Numbered from the stretch's first letter, positions 38,177-47,881 are shown. The stretch: DNA of 64,000 nt from Limnohabitans sp. Jir72 (GCF_003063575.1 NZ_NESC01000008.1:124001-188000), one strand, 5' to 3'. The notes: generated by a model not told the origin, from the letters alone. A program made the numbers and translations.

Positions 38177-38995
38177 TCACGGCTTTAAAAAATCCTTGAG
38201 GGCTTGCAGAACGCCTTCGGGCGCTTCGGTCATCAGCGAATGGCCCGCAGGCAACTGCGCCACGGTGGGGTGGGCGCACAGCTGGATCAGGCTTTGCGCG
38301 GCTTTGGGGGGCGTCATCTGGTCGGCCGAGCCCAGCACAAACAAGGTGGGGCAAGTCACTTGGGGCATGGCCGCTTCGGCACCGGCATAGCTGTCGCAGG
38401 CCTTGAAGCCGGTGTGGAAGACATTGACCTGGGTGTTGCTGGCCAACACACGGCGCATGAGCGCCTTGCTGCCGCCATACAGCCAAGTGCCCGGGCCCAA
38501 TGCCGAAGGTGGTGGGGCCAAGGTGGAATGAGAAAAGCTGTTGACCATGTCGATCGCCTTGAACGGTGCGCTGACCGACAAGTCGAGCAGGGCGGGCGAG
38601 ACGCGCATCGGGTAGGCCGTGCCGACCATCACCAGGTGGCCCACGCGCCCCGGATGCAGTGCCGCGTCACGGGCGGTGGCTTCCAGCGCGATCAGCGAGC
38701 CGAAGCTGTGGCCGATCAAGGCGGCTTTTTCGATCTTCAGCGCATCGAGCAAAGCGATGACGGTGCCTGCCGCTTCCTCGACGCTTTGCGGTGGCGTGCC
38801 TGCGCTTTTGCAGTGCCCCGGCAGGTCAATGGCCAGCACGTTCCAGCCGTGGTGCGCCATGTAACGTGTTTGCAAAATCCAGACGCTGTGGTCGTTGAGC
38901 ACGCCGTGGATGAACACGGCGGTGGGCTGCGCGGGGTTGAAGTCTTTGCCGCCGGTGTAGGCGTAGAGCTCGTGGTCTTGGACTGTAATTTTCAT
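38177..38995 (-). CDS. Alpha/beta-fold hydrolase
   Basis: A 272-residue serine hydrolase. The oxyanion region is FIHGVLNDHSVW, the nucleophile elbow is GHSFG (Ser near residue 96), the acid is probably in VLGSADQMTP, and the catalytic His is in LPAGHSL. No signal peptide. Its ATG overlaps the stop of the metY gene by four bases, so the two are translated together. The substrate is not known; an ester formed in or near homoserine metabolism is one option suggested only by context. Confidence 0.88.
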   Translation of the reverse strand: MKITVQDHELYAYTGGKDFNPAQPTAVFIHGVLNDHSVWILQTRYMAHHGWNVLAIDLPGHCKSAGTPPQSVEEAAGTVIALLDALKIEKAALIGHSFGSLIALEATARDAALHPGRVGHLVMVGTAYPMRVSPALLDLSVSAPFKAIDMVNSFSHSTLAPPPSALGPGTWLYGGSKALMRRVLASNTQVNVFHTGFKACDSYAGAEAAMPQVTCPTLFVLGSADQMTPPKAAQSLIQLCAHPTVAQLPAGHSLMTEAPEGVLQALKDFLKP

Positions 38996-40302
38996 GCGGC
39001 TTTCTCCGCAGCCTTTTCAGCCGATTTCAAGGCTTTTTTGAGGTCGTCGATCAAATCGTCTGGGTCTTCCAGGCCAATCGACAAACGGATCGTGCCTGGG
39101 CCAATGCCGCTGGCGGCCAGGGCTTCGTCGCTCATGCGGAAATGCGTGGTACTGGCCGGGTGGATCACCAGGCTGCGGCAGTCGCCCACATTGGCCAGGT
39201 GGCTGAAGACCTTGAGGGTCTCAATGAACTTTTGGCCTTGGGCACGGCTGCCCTTGATGTCGAAGCTGAACACAGAGCCCGCGCCGCGAGGCAACAGCTT
39301 TTGCGCGAGCTGATGCGAAGGGTGGCTTTCCAGCATGGGGTGACCCACGCGGCTGACCAGCGGGTGTGCGGCCAAAAATGCCACCACCTTTTCGGTGTTG
39401 CCCATGTGGCGCGCCATGCGCAGGGGCAGGGTTTCGATGCCTTGCAAGATCAGCCACGCGGTGTGCGGGCTCATGCAGGCGCCAAAGTCGCGCAGGCCTT
39501 CGCGGCGGGCCCGCAGCAAGAAGGCGCCCACGGTGCTTTCTTCGCTGAAGACCATGTTGTGAAAGCCTTCGTAGGCTTGGCTCAGCTCGGCAAACTTGCC
39601 CGATTTGTCCCAATCAAAACTGCCGCCATCGACCACCACACCGCCCACCACCGTGCCGTGGCCCGACAGAAACTTGGTGGCCGAGTGGTAGACCAGATCG
39701 GCACCGTGGTCAAAAGGCTTGATCAGCCAGGGCGAGGTGAGGGTGGAGTCCACCAGCAACGGTACACCCGCCTCGTGGGCGATGGCGCTGATGGCTGGGA
39801 TGTCCAGCACGTCCAGGCCCGGGTTGCCCACGGTCTCGCCAAAAAACAGCTTGGTGTTGGGCTGCACCGCGGCTTTCCACGCGTCCAGATCGCCGGGTTT
39901 GACAAAGGTGGTGCGGATGCCAAAACGGCTGAGCGTGTAGTGCAGCAGATTGTGCGAGCCGCCATACAAAGCGGTGGACGCCACGATGTGCGAGCCCGCG
40001 CCCATGAGCGTGGCGATGCTCAGGTGCAAAGCCGCTTGCCCGCTGGCCGTGGTGATGGCCCCGATGCCGCCCTCCAAAGCCGAGATGCGCTGCTCCAGCA
40101 CCGCGTTGGTGGGGTTGCTGATGCGGCTGTACACATGCCCTGGCCGCTCGAGGTTGAACAGTGCGGCGGCCTGGTCGCTGGACTCGAACACGAAAGAGGT
40201 GGTCAGGTGGATCGGCACGGCGCGGGCACCGGTGGCCGGGTCGGGTGCGGCACCTGCGTGCAGGGCGAGGGTGTCAAATCCGGGGTCGCTGTAACCAGCC
40301 AT
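38992..40302 (-). CDS. metY: O-acetylhomoserine sulfhydrylase (aminocarboxypropyltransferase)
   Basis: A 436-residue PLP enzyme of the Cys/Met family that makes homocysteine from O-acetylhomoserine and sulfide. The PLP lysine is Lys210 in YHSATKFLSGHGTVVGG. The opening FDTLALHAGAAPDPATGARAVPI and the SRISNPTNAVLEQRISALEGG motif fit MetY better than MetB or MetC. The C-terminal tail is Ala/Lys-rich. The window also has metC, so both routes to homocysteine are represented. It is divergent from the CBS gene. Confidence 0.9.
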   Translation of the reverse strand: MAGYSDPGFDTLALHAGAAPDPATGARAVPIHLTTSFVFESSDQAAALFNLERPGHVYSRISNPTNAVLEQRISALEGGIGAITTASGQAALHLSIATLMGAGSHIVASTALYGGSHNLLHYTLSRFGIRTTFVKPGDLDAWKAAVQPNTKLFFGETVGNPGLDVLDIPAISAIAHEAGVPLLVDSTLTSPWLIKPFDHGADLVYHSATKFLSGHGTVVGGVVVDGGSFDWDKSGKFAELSQAYEGFHNMVFSEESTVGAFLLRARREGLRDFGACMSPHTAWLILQGIETLPLRMARHMGNTEKVVAFLAAHPLVSRVGHPMLESHPSHQLAQKLLPRGAGSVFSFDIKGSRAQGQKFIETLKVFSHLANVGDCRSLVIHPASTTHFRMSDEALAASGIGPGTIRLSIGLEDPDDLIDDLKKALKSAEKAAEKAA

Positions 40303-40416
40303 GAAATGTCTCCGAAAAAGAAAGTGTGTGGCAAGCTTGTTTCGCTACGCTTTGCTTGCATTGTGGGCTATATTGACAATCAAATTCACCCCGGTTCGAC
40401 CCTCAGGAGACACACC

Positions 40417-40881
40417 ATGAAAGTCAGCGACATCCTCCGCGTCAAAGGCAACACCTTGTTCACGGTCAAGCCCGACGAACCTTTGTCCGAAGCCATGGGC
40501 TTCATGGCCGAAAAAGACATTGGTTCTCTGGTGGTGATGTCCAAAGGCGCATTGGCCGGCATGCTGACTTTCCGTGAGGTGATCCAGCGCATCGTCAAAA
40601 ACGGCGGCCAGGTGGGCAACACCACCGTCAATGATGCGATGGACCCACAACCCATGACCTGCAGCAGCGAAACCGATCTGGACGAGGTGCGCCGCATGAT
40701 GCTGGACCGCCACGCCCGCTACATGCCCGTCATGGACGAGCGCATGCTGATGGGGGTGATCAGCTTTTACGACGTGGCCAAGGCCGTGGTGGATGGCCAG
40801 AACTTTGAAAACAAGATGCTCAAGGCCTACATCCGCGACTGGCCGGACGAGGCCAATGCCGAGCCAGGCGTCAAGATCTGA
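40417..40881 (+). CDS. Tandem CBS-domain protein
   Basis: A 154-residue stand-alone protein with two CBS motifs: about residues 1-60 (KVSDILRVKGNTLFTVKPDE) and 70-130 (VNDAMDPQPMTCSSETDLDE, ending DVAKAVVDG). Such pairs usually bind adenine nucleotides and act as energy sensors. The CAGGAGA site before the ATG at 40417 fixes the start; a long upstream extension of the frame is only antisense to metY. It is followed by a strong terminator, so it is probably monocistronic. Partner unknown. Confidence 0.92.
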   Translation: MKVSDILRVKGNTLFTVKPDEPLSEAMGFMAEKDIGSLVVMSKGALAGMLTFREVIQRIVKNGGQVGNTTVNDAMDPQPMTCSSETDLDEVRRMMLDRHARYMPVMDERMLMGVISFYDVAKAVVDGQNFENKMLKAYIRDWPDEANAEPGVKI

Positions 40882-40901
40882 GCCTGCCCACCCCTTCAAA
40901 G

Positions 40902-40934
40902 GGCCTGATTCCGAAAAGGGGTCAGGCCTTTTTT
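40902..40934 (+). terminator. Intrinsic terminator after CBS gene
   Basis: A 7-bp perfect stem GGCCTGA / TCAGGCC (40902-40908 and 40922-40928) followed by six T residues. Confidence 0.85.
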
Positions 40935-40956
40935 GATGCGAGGGGTAGATTCATGA

Positions 40957-41034
40957 GTAGGAGCCGCACCCTGTGCGCGATTGCCGAACGAAGTGGATCA
41001 TTCCAGCATTGCGCACGGGGTGCAGCTCCCACAA
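40957..41034. repeat. REP palindrome pair upstream of aroC
   Basis: Two REP-type arms in inverted orientation: 40957-40980 (GTAGGAGCCGCACCCTGTGC plus GCGA) and about 41007-41034 (GCATTGCGCACGGGGTGCAG plus CTCCCACA). They are more diverged than the pair at 10348. The pair lies between the CBS terminator and the aroC start. Confidence 0.75.
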
Positions 41035-41077
41035 AAGTAGTCATCGGCAAAGTGCGTCATTCGGGGATAATCCACGC

Positions 41078-42175
41078 ATGAGCGGCAATACCTTCGGAAC
41101 CCTATTCAACGTCACCAACTTTGGTGAATCCCACGGCCCGGCCATTGGCTGCGTGATCGACGGCTGCCCACCGGGCTTGCCGCTGTCTGAGGCCGACATC
41201 CAGCCCGACTTGGACCGCCGCCGTCCCGGCACCAGCAAGTTTGTCACCCAGCGCAACGAACCCGATGCGGTGCAAATCGTCTCGGGCGTTTACCAAGGCC
41301 TGACGACCGGCACCCCGATTTGCCTGCTGATCCAGAACACCGACCAGCGCAGCAAGGACTATGGCGACATCTTGCAGACCTTCCGCCCGGGGCATGCCGA
41401 TTACACCTACTGGCGCAAATACGGCCTGCGCGACCCGCGTGGCGGTGGCCGTTCGTCGGCCCGCTTGACCGCCCCCATGGTGGCTGCGGGTGCTGTCGCC
41501 AAGAAGTGGCTCAAGGAAAAACTGGGCACCACTTTTGTGGGTTGCATGACGCAAATCGGCGATGTGCCGATCGGCTTTGAGAGCTGGGACCATGTGCCCA
41601 ACAACCCGTTTTTTGCCCCGGTGGCCGATGTGTCGGCGCTGGAGGACTACATGAACGCGCTGCGCAAGTCGGGTGACTCGTGCGGTGCGCGCTTGCGCGT
41701 GGTGGCCCGTGGCGTGCCTGTGGGCCTGGGCCAGCCGCTGTTTGACAAGATGGATGCCGACATCGCTTACGCCATGATGGGCATCAACGCCGTCAAGGGT
41801 GTGGAGATTGGTGCGGGCTTTGGCTGCGTGACGCAAAAAGGCAGCACGGCCGGCGATGCACTCACGCCCGAGGGCTTTGTGGGCAACAACGCCGGTGGCG
41901 TGTTGGGCGGCATCAGCACCGGGCAAGACCTGGAAGTGTCGATCGCCGTCAAGCCGACCAGCTCGATTTTGATTGCGCGCGAGTCGATCGACTCGAATGG
42001 CCAGCCGACCGAAGTCATCACCAAGGGCCGCCACGACCCGTGCGTGGGCATTCGTGCCACGCCGATTGCCGAGGCCATGCTGGCCTTGGTGGTCATGGAC
42101 CATGTCTTGCAACACCGCGCCCAATGCGGCGATGTGGTGCATGCCGTGGCCCCGATCGCTGCCGTCAAACCCTGA
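41078..42175 (+). CDS. aroC: Chorismate synthase
   Basis: AroC converts EPSP to chorismate, the last step of the shikimate pathway, using reduced FMN as a non-consumed cofactor. The 365-residue protein has the three signatures [14 protein letters not shown] (near 15-28), the [20 protein letters not shown] stretch and the [18 protein letters not shown] ending. The ATG at 41078 gives the standard N-terminus [10 protein letters not shown]; upstream codons come from the REP repeat. Its stop overlaps the start of the MFS gene (TGATG). Confidence 0.98.
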   Translation: MSGNTFGTLFNVTNFGESHGPAIGCVIDGCPPGLPLSEADIQPDLDRRRPGTSKFVTQRNEPDAVQIVSGVYQGLTTGTPICLLIQNTDQRSKDYGDILQTFRPGHADYTYWRKYGLRDPRGGGRSSARLTAPMVAAGAVAKKWLKEKLGTTFVGCMTQIGDVPIGFESWDHVPNNPFFAPVADVSALEDYMNALRKSGDSCGARLRVVARGVPVGLGQPLFDKMDADIAYAMMGINAVKGVEIGAGFGCVTQKGSTAGDALTPEGFVGNNAGGVLGGISTGQDLEVSIAVKPTSSILIARESIDSNGQPTEVITKGRHDPCVGIRATPIAEAMLALVVMDHVLQHRAQCGDVVHAVAPIAAVKP

Positions 42176-43368
42176 TGCCCGACAGCCGCAAGCAGCTGCT
42201 GCCTTTTGCGGCCATGTCGGCCGCGTATTTCGCGCACATCGGGTTTTTCAACCCCTATTTGCCCCTTTGGCTCAAAGACATGGGGTTGGGCCTCTTGGCC
42301 ATCAGCGTGCTGACCTCGGTGCAGGCGGCCACCCGTTTGTTTGCGCCCTATGCCTGGGGCGCCTTGAGCGACCGCACCGGCGAGCGGGTCAAGCTGCTGC
42401 GCTTGGGCGCGGTGGTGGCGTTTGCCTCGGCTTGCCTGCTGTGGCTGGACTGGGGGCCGGTGGGTCTGGGTTTGGTTTTGCTGGTCATGTTCACCCACAC
42501 CAGCTCGATGATGCCCATGAGCGAAGCGGCCATGGCGCACCTGGTCAGCCAGAGTGGGGGCTTTGACACCAAGCGCTATGGGCGCGTGCGCCTGTGGGGC
42601 TCGCTCGGTTTTCTGGTCACGGTCTTTTTGGCTGGGGCTTGGTTTCAAGCCTTTGGCATGCACCACTTTCCGGGCTGGACGGTGTTCAGTCTGGGGGCTG
42701 TGTTGCTGAGTGCTTTTTGGCTGCCCGACTTGAAGGAATCGGTGCATGCTGAGCATTCGCACCTGCCGATCTGGCCGGTGTTGCGCCAAAAGCCGGTGCG
42801 CTGGTTTTTTGCAGCGGCGTTTTTCCATGTGCTGTCGCACATCGGCATTTATGTGTTTTTCTCGCTGTACCTCGATGCGCTGGGCTACAGCAAAACCATG
42901 ATCGGTGTGCTCTGGGCGGTGTCTGTCGCGGTCGAGATCGTTTGGTTCTTCACCCAATCGCGCTGGTTGCCGCGCCTGCCCTTGACGGGCTGGCTGGTGG
43001 CTTGCTCGGCGGCCATGGTGCTGCGCATGGCCTTGACCACCGCGTGGGCCGATGTGTTGTGGGTGCTGCTGCTGGCGCAAGCCATCCATGCGCTGACCTT
43101 TGCGGCGCACCACACGGCTTGCATTGCCTTGTTGTCGCACCATTTCCCGGGCCGCTTGCGCGGGCGAGGTCAAGCACTGTACACCGTGATCGCTTATGGC
43201 TTTCCGGGTGTGTTGGGCGGTTTGCTGGGCGGCGTGCTCAGCGAGCGCTGGGGCTTGCAAAGCGTGTTTGCCGCCAGCGTGCTGACCAGCCTGGTGGCCA
43301 CCGCCGCGGCCTACAAGGTGTGGCGCCTGCAACACCCGCGCACCGCCGTCACACGGGCTGCTTCATGA
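42175..43368 (+). CDS. MFS transporter, HcaT/PPP-like
   Basis: A 397-residue transporter with about 12 membrane segments. The MFS motif after helix 2 is GALSDRTGERVKLL, and the overall layout (AYFAHIGFFNPYLPLWLKDMG at the N-terminus) resembles the 3-phenylpropionate transporter HcaT group. The substrate is not known. The ATG at 42175 overlaps the aroC stop, and the gene's stop overlaps the next hydrolase start, so aroC, this gene and the hydrolase form one coupled unit. Confidence 0.9.
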   Translation: MPDSRKQLLPFAAMSAAYFAHIGFFNPYLPLWLKDMGLGLLAISVLTSVQAATRLFAPYAWGALSDRTGERVKLLRLGAVVAFASACLLWLDWGPVGLGLVLLVMFTHTSSMMPMSEAAMAHLVSQSGGFDTKRYGRVRLWGSLGFLVTVFLAGAWFQAFGMHHFPGWTVFSLGAVLLSAFWLPDLKESVHAEHSHLPIWPVLRQKPVRWFFAAAFFHVLSHIGIYVFFSLYLDALGYSKTMIGVLWAVSVAVEIVWFFTQSRWLPRLPLTGWLVACSAAMVLRMALTTAWADVLWVLLLAQAIHALTFAAHHTACIALLSHHFPGRLRGRGQALYTVIAYGFPGVLGGLLGGVLSERWGLQSVFAASVLTSLVATAAAYKVWRLQHPRTAVTRAAS

Positions 43369-44228
43369 CCCTTTTGCCTGAATTTTTGCCGCCCACACTG
43401 CAGCGGGAACTGACCGGTGTGCAGCGCCATGTCACGCAGCACGCGGGTGCCCGCACGGTCTGGCATGCCTGGGGCGATGCCGACCGGCCGGTGGTGGTTT
43501 TGCTGCACGGCGGCAGCGGCAGCTGGACGCATTGGGTGCGCAACATCGCGCCTTTGCGGGGCGCAGGCTGGCGCGTGCTGGTGCCCGATTTGCCAGGCTT
43601 TGGCGATTCAGACTTGCCCACAGGCTGCACCGATGTGGATGATTTGCCGGTGCATCTGCACGAAGGCTTGCGCCAATTGAACCCGGTGGGGCCGGTGGCC
43701 TTGGTGGGCTTTTCGTTTGGCGGCATGGCGGCAGCACTGTGGCTAGAGGCTTTTCCGCAGGACGCGCAGCAATTGGTCTTGGTGGGCGCGCCCGGCATGG
43801 GCTTTGCATTGCCAGACCGCATCCCGCTCAAGGGCTGGCGACACCTGCCCACGCCCGAGGCGCAAAACGAAGTGCATCGGCACAACCTGATGGCCTTGAT
43901 GCTGCAAGACCCCACAGCTTTGGATGGTTTGGCGCTGAGCTTGCATGCGGCCAATGTGCAGCGTGACCGCATGCCGCGCAGGCGCTTGTCTTCGACCGAT
44001 ATCGTGGCGCAGGCCTTGCCACGCCTGACTTGCCGCATCAGCGCGGTGTACGGTGAGCACGACGCTTTGTACCGTTGGCGCTTACCCGAAGTCCACTTGG
44101 CCATGCAAGCTTGGGCCAAAGATTGGGGCCAATGGCACTCAGTGCCGGGGGCCGGTCATTGGGTGCAGTTCGAAGCGGCAGACCGGTTCAATGAGCTGCT
44201 GAGTGCGTGCTTGTCCAACAGGCCTTGA
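43365..44228 (+). CDS. Alpha/beta-fold hydrolase
   Basis: A 287-residue hydrolase. The oxyanion loop is LLHGGSGSWTHW; the nucleophile is Ser117 in GFSFGG; the catalytic acid probably lies in VYGEHDALY; and the His is His265 in GAGHWVQFE. It is cytoplasmic and begins with a 4-base overlap (ATGA) on the MFS gene. The pairing with a transporter suggests that it hydrolyses the imported compound, but this is inference from context only. Confidence 0.9.
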   Translation: MTLLPEFLPPTLQRELTGVQRHVTQHAGARTVWHAWGDADRPVVVLLHGGSGSWTHWVRNIAPLRGAGWRVLVPDLPGFGDSDLPTGCTDVDDLPVHLHEGLRQLNPVGPVALVGFSFGGMAAALWLEAFPQDAQQLVLVGAPGMGFALPDRIPLKGWRHLPTPEAQNEVHRHNLMALMLQDPTALDGLALSLHAANVQRDRMPRRRLSSTDIVAQALPRLTCRISAVYGEHDALYRWRLPEVHLAMQAWAKDWGQWHSVPGAGHWVQFEAADRFNELLSACLSNRP

Positions 44229-44268
44229 TGCGTGAGATGGACGAGGTCTTCATGGCGGTTTCGGCGAA

Positions 44269-46239
44269 TCACAAGTCAAGTTGTGGGCGCAGTTGACGCA
44301 CGAAAACAAAGCGCCAGCGTCCCCAAATCGTGGTGACGCCCAAGGCCAGCAAACCCATCGCGGAAATTTTGAACCACTCCACGAGCCAAGTCCCCTCGAA
44401 GGCACCAAACAAGGTGGCCTTCAAACCGTGCGCCAGCCAAGTGATGGGAAGCCAGGGGCTCAGGGTGGCAAAAAAACTGCCGCTGAGTTCGACGGGCATC
44501 ACGCCGCCGGATGAGGTCAATTGAACGGCCAGCAAGACCATGGCCAAAGCGCGTCCCGCATCGCCCATGAAATGGGTCAGTGCGCTGATGATGCAGAAAA
44601 AGGCCAAGCCGGCACTGAAGACCGTGCAAAGCAAGGGCACTGTTTGGACAACGTCGACTTTCAAGACGCCCCAAATGCAAAAAAGGATCAAGGCACACTG
44701 AACCCCAACCAAGGCCCCAGGGAGCAGTAACTTCCCTGCCAACTGTGAAGTGCGGTGGTAAGTTTCTGCGTGTTTGGGAAGAACGCGCAAATTGATCAGA
44801 AAAGCGGCAATGCCCGCACCCAGCCACAAAGCGGCGGGAATCACGTTGGCGATGAATCCAATGCCATTGTTCTGGACGGCGGCCTCCATTTCCACCAGGG
44901 GGCGGACGGAATCGGCCAATCCTTCAGGGCTGCCAGCGGGGGTGCTTTCGAAGTTGGGCACCGCTTTGATCACCAGGGCCAATCCCATTTCGAGGCGTTG
45001 GGTCGAAGCGCTGATTTTTTCATTCCCCTGCAGCATAGTTTGGGTTGAGCTGGCCAGCTCTGAGGCACCGGCGTCCAATGCGTCCAGTTGTGCGTCTTCT
45101 GGAAACTGCGCCGTGGCCGCACGCAGTGCGCCATTGATTTGGCGCATGCCCTGGGACAAAGTGTTGACCCCGACACGCAAGTTGCGGGCACCTTCTTCCA
45201 GTTTTTCGTTGCTGTTCACAGCCGACCCAATGCCCTGATCAAGTTGCTGCAGGCCCTGTGAAACCAGCGTCACGTTGCCGCGCAAGGCCGGTGTGACCCA
45301 TAAGCTGTTGTCCGCTTCTTCCTTGAAGGAGGAGACCTCGGTGTTCAGTTCGTGGCTGCCATTTTTGAGTTTGCTCAGGCCTTGTCCCAATTCATGAACG
45401 CCATTGGCCAAGGCATCTGCACCTTCACTCAGTTTCCTCAGGTCGGAATTGCGAGGCCTGCTGGCTTCCATGTTTCGCAGGCCGGCACCCAATTTTTGGG
45501 TGTTTTGAGTCAATTGTGAAACGCCGCCACTCAAGCGCTGGGCACCTGTATGGACGGATTTGGCACCCTTGGTGAGCAATTTGCTGCCAGCACTGAGCTC
45601 GCTTGCGCCATCGTGAAGGTCTTGCAGGCCACGGTGCAGGCGCGTCACATTTTCCTTGGAGCCTGCAGCACTCGTGAGCACCAAAGACCAGCGCTTGGCG
45701 TTCAAACGCTCGTTCATTTTGTGCCCCAATTCAGAGGCAAACTGTTGCGCGATCCGTGCGGTTTCCACATTGTTGCCCTGAGACGCAAACACCACCAACT
45801 GACCCGCGCCCGCTTGTTCACCCGGGATGGCATTGGCACTGAAGTTTGCAGGGATGATCAAACTGAAGGCCAAGTCTCCTTTTCTGACTTGTTGCTTGGC
45901 TTGATCGACTTCTGAGATGACCTGGTAGTCAAATTGCGCCGACGACTGAAGTGTTTCGGTCAGCTCTTGACCAATGTTGAAGGGCTGCTCGCGATAGACC
46001 AAGCCTTGATCCAAGTTCACGATGCCCACTTTCAAGGCTGTACTGTGGGCACCCGGATCCCAGAGGCTGGACAGGTAAATCACCGTGTACAGCGATGGAA
46101 TCAGGGCCACAACCGCAAGTGACCAGACGAGTTTGCTTTTCCGAAGGAAAAATCCGGCTTCAATGCGCGCGATGGATCGGGTTTGCCGAAGAAACTGAAT
46201 CAAACCCAGCATGAAGAGCTTTCGAACAAAAAGGGACAC
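44269..46239 (-). CDS. YhgE/Pip-family membrane protein
   Basis: A 656-residue protein with the YhgE/Pip layout: an N-terminal membrane helix (about 36-58, SLAVVALIPSLYTVIYLSSL), a long extracytoplasmic part rich in heptad-like L/A/G repeats (about 200-420, with several LxxGxxxL blocks), and five or six C-terminal helices of ABC-2 type. The family includes a phage-infection protein of Lactococcus; here an export or envelope role is likely. Start is a GTG at 46239 or the ATG at 46212. It is convergent with the hydrolase gene. Confidence 0.85.
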   Translation of the reverse strand: MSLFVRKLFMLGLIQFLRQTRSIARIEAGFFLRKSKLVWSLAVVALIPSLYTVIYLSSLWDPGAHSTALKVGIVNLDQGLVYREQPFNIGQELTETLQSSAQFDYQVISEVDQAKQQVRKGDLAFSLIIPANFSANAIPGEQAGAGQLVVFASQGNNVETARIAQQFASELGHKMNERLNAKRWSLVLTSAAGSKENVTRLHRGLQDLHDGASELSAGSKLLTKGAKSVHTGAQRLSGGVSQLTQNTQKLGAGLRNMEASRPRNSDLRKLSEGADALANGVHELGQGLSKLKNGSHELNTEVSSFKEEADNSLWVTPALRGNVTLVSQGLQQLDQGIGSAVNSNEKLEEGARNLRVGVNTLSQGMRQINGALRAATAQFPEDAQLDALDAGASELASSTQTMLQGNEKISASTQRLEMGLALVIKAVPNFESTPAGSPEGLADSVRPLVEMEAAVQNNGIGFIANVIPAALWLGAGIAAFLINLRVLPKHAETYHRTSQLAGKLLLPGALVGVQCALILFCIWGVLKVDVVQTVPLLCTVFSAGLAFFCIISALTHFMGDAGRALAMVLLAVQLTSSGGVMPVELSGSFFATLSPWLPITWLAHGLKATLFGAFEGTWLVEWFKISAMGLLALGVTTIWGRWRFVFVRQLRPQLDL

Positions 46240-46283
46240 ATGACCTGTGACGGAAACACAGACATCTTAATCGCCGCCTTCAG

Positions 46284-46295
46284 CGTCAATTGACG
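46284..46295. promoter_or_regulatory. Perfect 12-bp palindrome between divergent genes
   Basis: CGTCAATTGACG lies in the 161-base gap between the divergent yhgE-type and frnE-type genes. A second inverted repeat, CTGTG-N7-CACAG (46245-46261), is next to the yhgE start. Either could be an operator; no regulator gene is nearby. Confidence 0.35.
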
Positions 46296-46400
46296 GGCAT
46301 TTTTCCATGATGTGACCCAGCGGCAGCAGGTTATTGCGACGCCCTTGTGCAGCCAGCACCGGTCTGTGGACAATAAGCGACTTCAGCTACGGATTGGGCC

Positions 46401-47066
46401 ATGAACGCCATGAACACCCTCAAAATCGATTTTGTTTCCGACATTGCCTGCCCTTGGTGCGCTGTAGGATTGAGTTCACTCGAAAAAGCCTTGGAGCGCC
46501 TGCAAGGCGAGGTCAAGGCCGAGTTGCATTTCCAGCCTTTTGAGCTGAACCCCCACATGCCGCCTGGCGGCCAGGACTTGGGCGAGCACTTGACCGAAAA
46601 GTACGGCTCCACGCCCGAGCAACAAGCCCAGATCCGCCAGACCATCTCCGCGCGGGGTGCCGAGGTGGGTTTTGAGTTTCACCCTGGCGGTCGTGGCCGT
46701 GTGTACAACACTTTTGAAGCGCACCGCTTGCTGCATTGGGCCGAGGGCCAAGGCGCAGGGCAGCAGCATGCCTTGAAAAAAGCCTTGCTGCGCGCCTACC
46801 AAGGCCGCGCGGAATGTGTGGAAGACCCCGAGGTCTTGCTGGCCGCAGTGGCCGATGCCGGTCTCGATGTCGCCGCCGCACGCGAGGTGCTGTCCAACCA
46901 GGACAATGCTTTGGCGGTGCGCGAGCGCGAGCAGTATTACGTGCAAGCGGGCATCCGCTCGGTGCCAGCGGTCATCATCAACGACCGCCATCTGATCTCG
47001 GGCGGTCAGCCCGTGGAAGTGTTTGAGCAGGCCTTGCGCAAGATCGCCGCAGGCCAGGTGTCTTGA
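46401..47066 (+). CDS. FrnE-like DsbA-family oxidoreductase
   Basis: A 221-residue cytoplasmic DsbA-fold protein. The active site is CPWC (Cys17-Cys20) in DFVSDIACPWCAVG, with the DsbA helical insertion and the cis-Pro loop SVPAVIIN near residue 190. FrnE-like members act as thiol-disulfide oxidoreductases or isomerases in oxidative stress and antibiotic synthesis. It opens a run of five closely packed genes. A start at the second ATG (46410) is also possible. Confidence 0.9.
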   Translation: MNAMNTLKIDFVSDIACPWCAVGLSSLEKALERLQGEVKAELHFQPFELNPHMPPGGQDLGEHLTEKYGSTPEQQAQIRQTISARGAEVGFEFHPGGRGRVYNTFEAHRLLHWAEGQGAGQQHALKKALLRAYQGRAECVEDPEVLLAAVADAGLDVAAAREVLSNQDNALAVREREQYYVQAGIRSVPAVIINDRHLISGGQPVEVFEQALRKIAAGQVS

Positions 47067-47083
47067 ACACCGGTCCCGCCGCC

Positions 47084-47881
47084 ATGCCCCGCACACCGGT
47101 TTTGTTTGTCTCGCATGGCTCGCCCATGTTTGCGCTCGACCCGGGTACCACGGGCCCAGCCTTGAGCGCCTGGGTGCAGGCCTACGCGCCAGCGCCGGCG
47201 ATTCAAGGGATCGTGATCATGTCGCCGCACTGGATGACGCATGGCATCGGCGTCATGAGCACCCCTGAGCCTGATACCTGGCACGACTTTGGCGGCTTTA
47301 CCGAGGCGCTGTACCAATTGCAATACCCCGCCAAGGGCGATCCTGAATTGGCCCGACGCGTTCAGGCTTTGCTGCAGGCGGCCGACGTGCCTTGCGGTGA
47401 AGACCCCGAGCGCCCCTACGACCACGGGGCCTGGATTCCCATGCGCCAGATGTACCCGCAAGCGGATGTGCCGGTGGTGCAGCTGTCTTTGCCAGCCCAT
47501 GTGCCGACCTCGGTGATTTACGCCATGGGCCAAGCCTTGGCGCCCCTGCGTGAGCAAGGCATTTTGCTGATCGGCTCAGGCGGCATGACGCACAACCTGC
47601 GTGAGTTGCGCCGCGAAGCGGGACCCACCGAGCCGTATGTCACCGCGTTTTGCGGCTGGGTGGAAAGCACCCTGCAAAACCGCGACCTGAGCGCCATGCT
47701 GGATTACCGCGCCCGTGCGCCCGGTGCCGCGCGGGCACACCCCAGCGACGAACATTTTTTGCCGATTTACTTTGCGCTGGGCGCTGCAGGCTGGGGACCC
47801 GGCAGTGAGGTCTTGCCGCAATACATCAGCCACGAAGTGATTTACGGGTCGCTGTCGATGGACGCGTTCAGCTTGTCATGA
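47084..47881 (+). CDS. LigB-type extradiol dioxygenase (DODA-like)
   Basis: A 265-residue class III extradiol ring-cleavage dioxygenase family member. Metal-ligand regions are visible: FVSHGSP near the N-terminus, MSPHWMTHG, GSGGMTHNL, and AHPSDEHFLPI near residue 225. It is related to 4,5-DOPA dioxygenase of plants and YgiD of E. coli. An upstream TTG (47063) overlapping the frnE stop is an alternative start. The aromatic substrate is unknown. It overlaps the next gene by four bases. Confidence 0.9.
   Translation: MPRTPVLFVSHGSPMFALDPGTTGPALSAWVQAYAPAPAIQGIVIMSPHWMTHGIGVMSTPEPDTWHDFGGFTEALYQLQYPAKGDPELARRVQALLQAADVPCGEDPERPYDHGAWIPMRQMYPQADVPVVQLSLPAHVPTSVIYAMGQALAPLREQGILLIGSGGMTHNLRELRREAGPTEPYVTAFCGWVESTLQNRDLSAMLDYRARAPGAARAHPSDEHFLPIYFALGAAGWGPGSEVLPQYISHEVIYGSLSMDAFSLS

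Noticed and set aside
39142..40416. Long in-frame extension upstream of the CBS gene
   Set aside because: It is antisense to metY and carries no recognisable motif; the CBS protein starts at 40417 with its own ribosome site.
40303..40416. Possible SAM-type riboswitch before metY
   Set aside because: The gap to the CBS gene is only 114 bases and I see no conserved riboswitch core or paired stems near the metY start.
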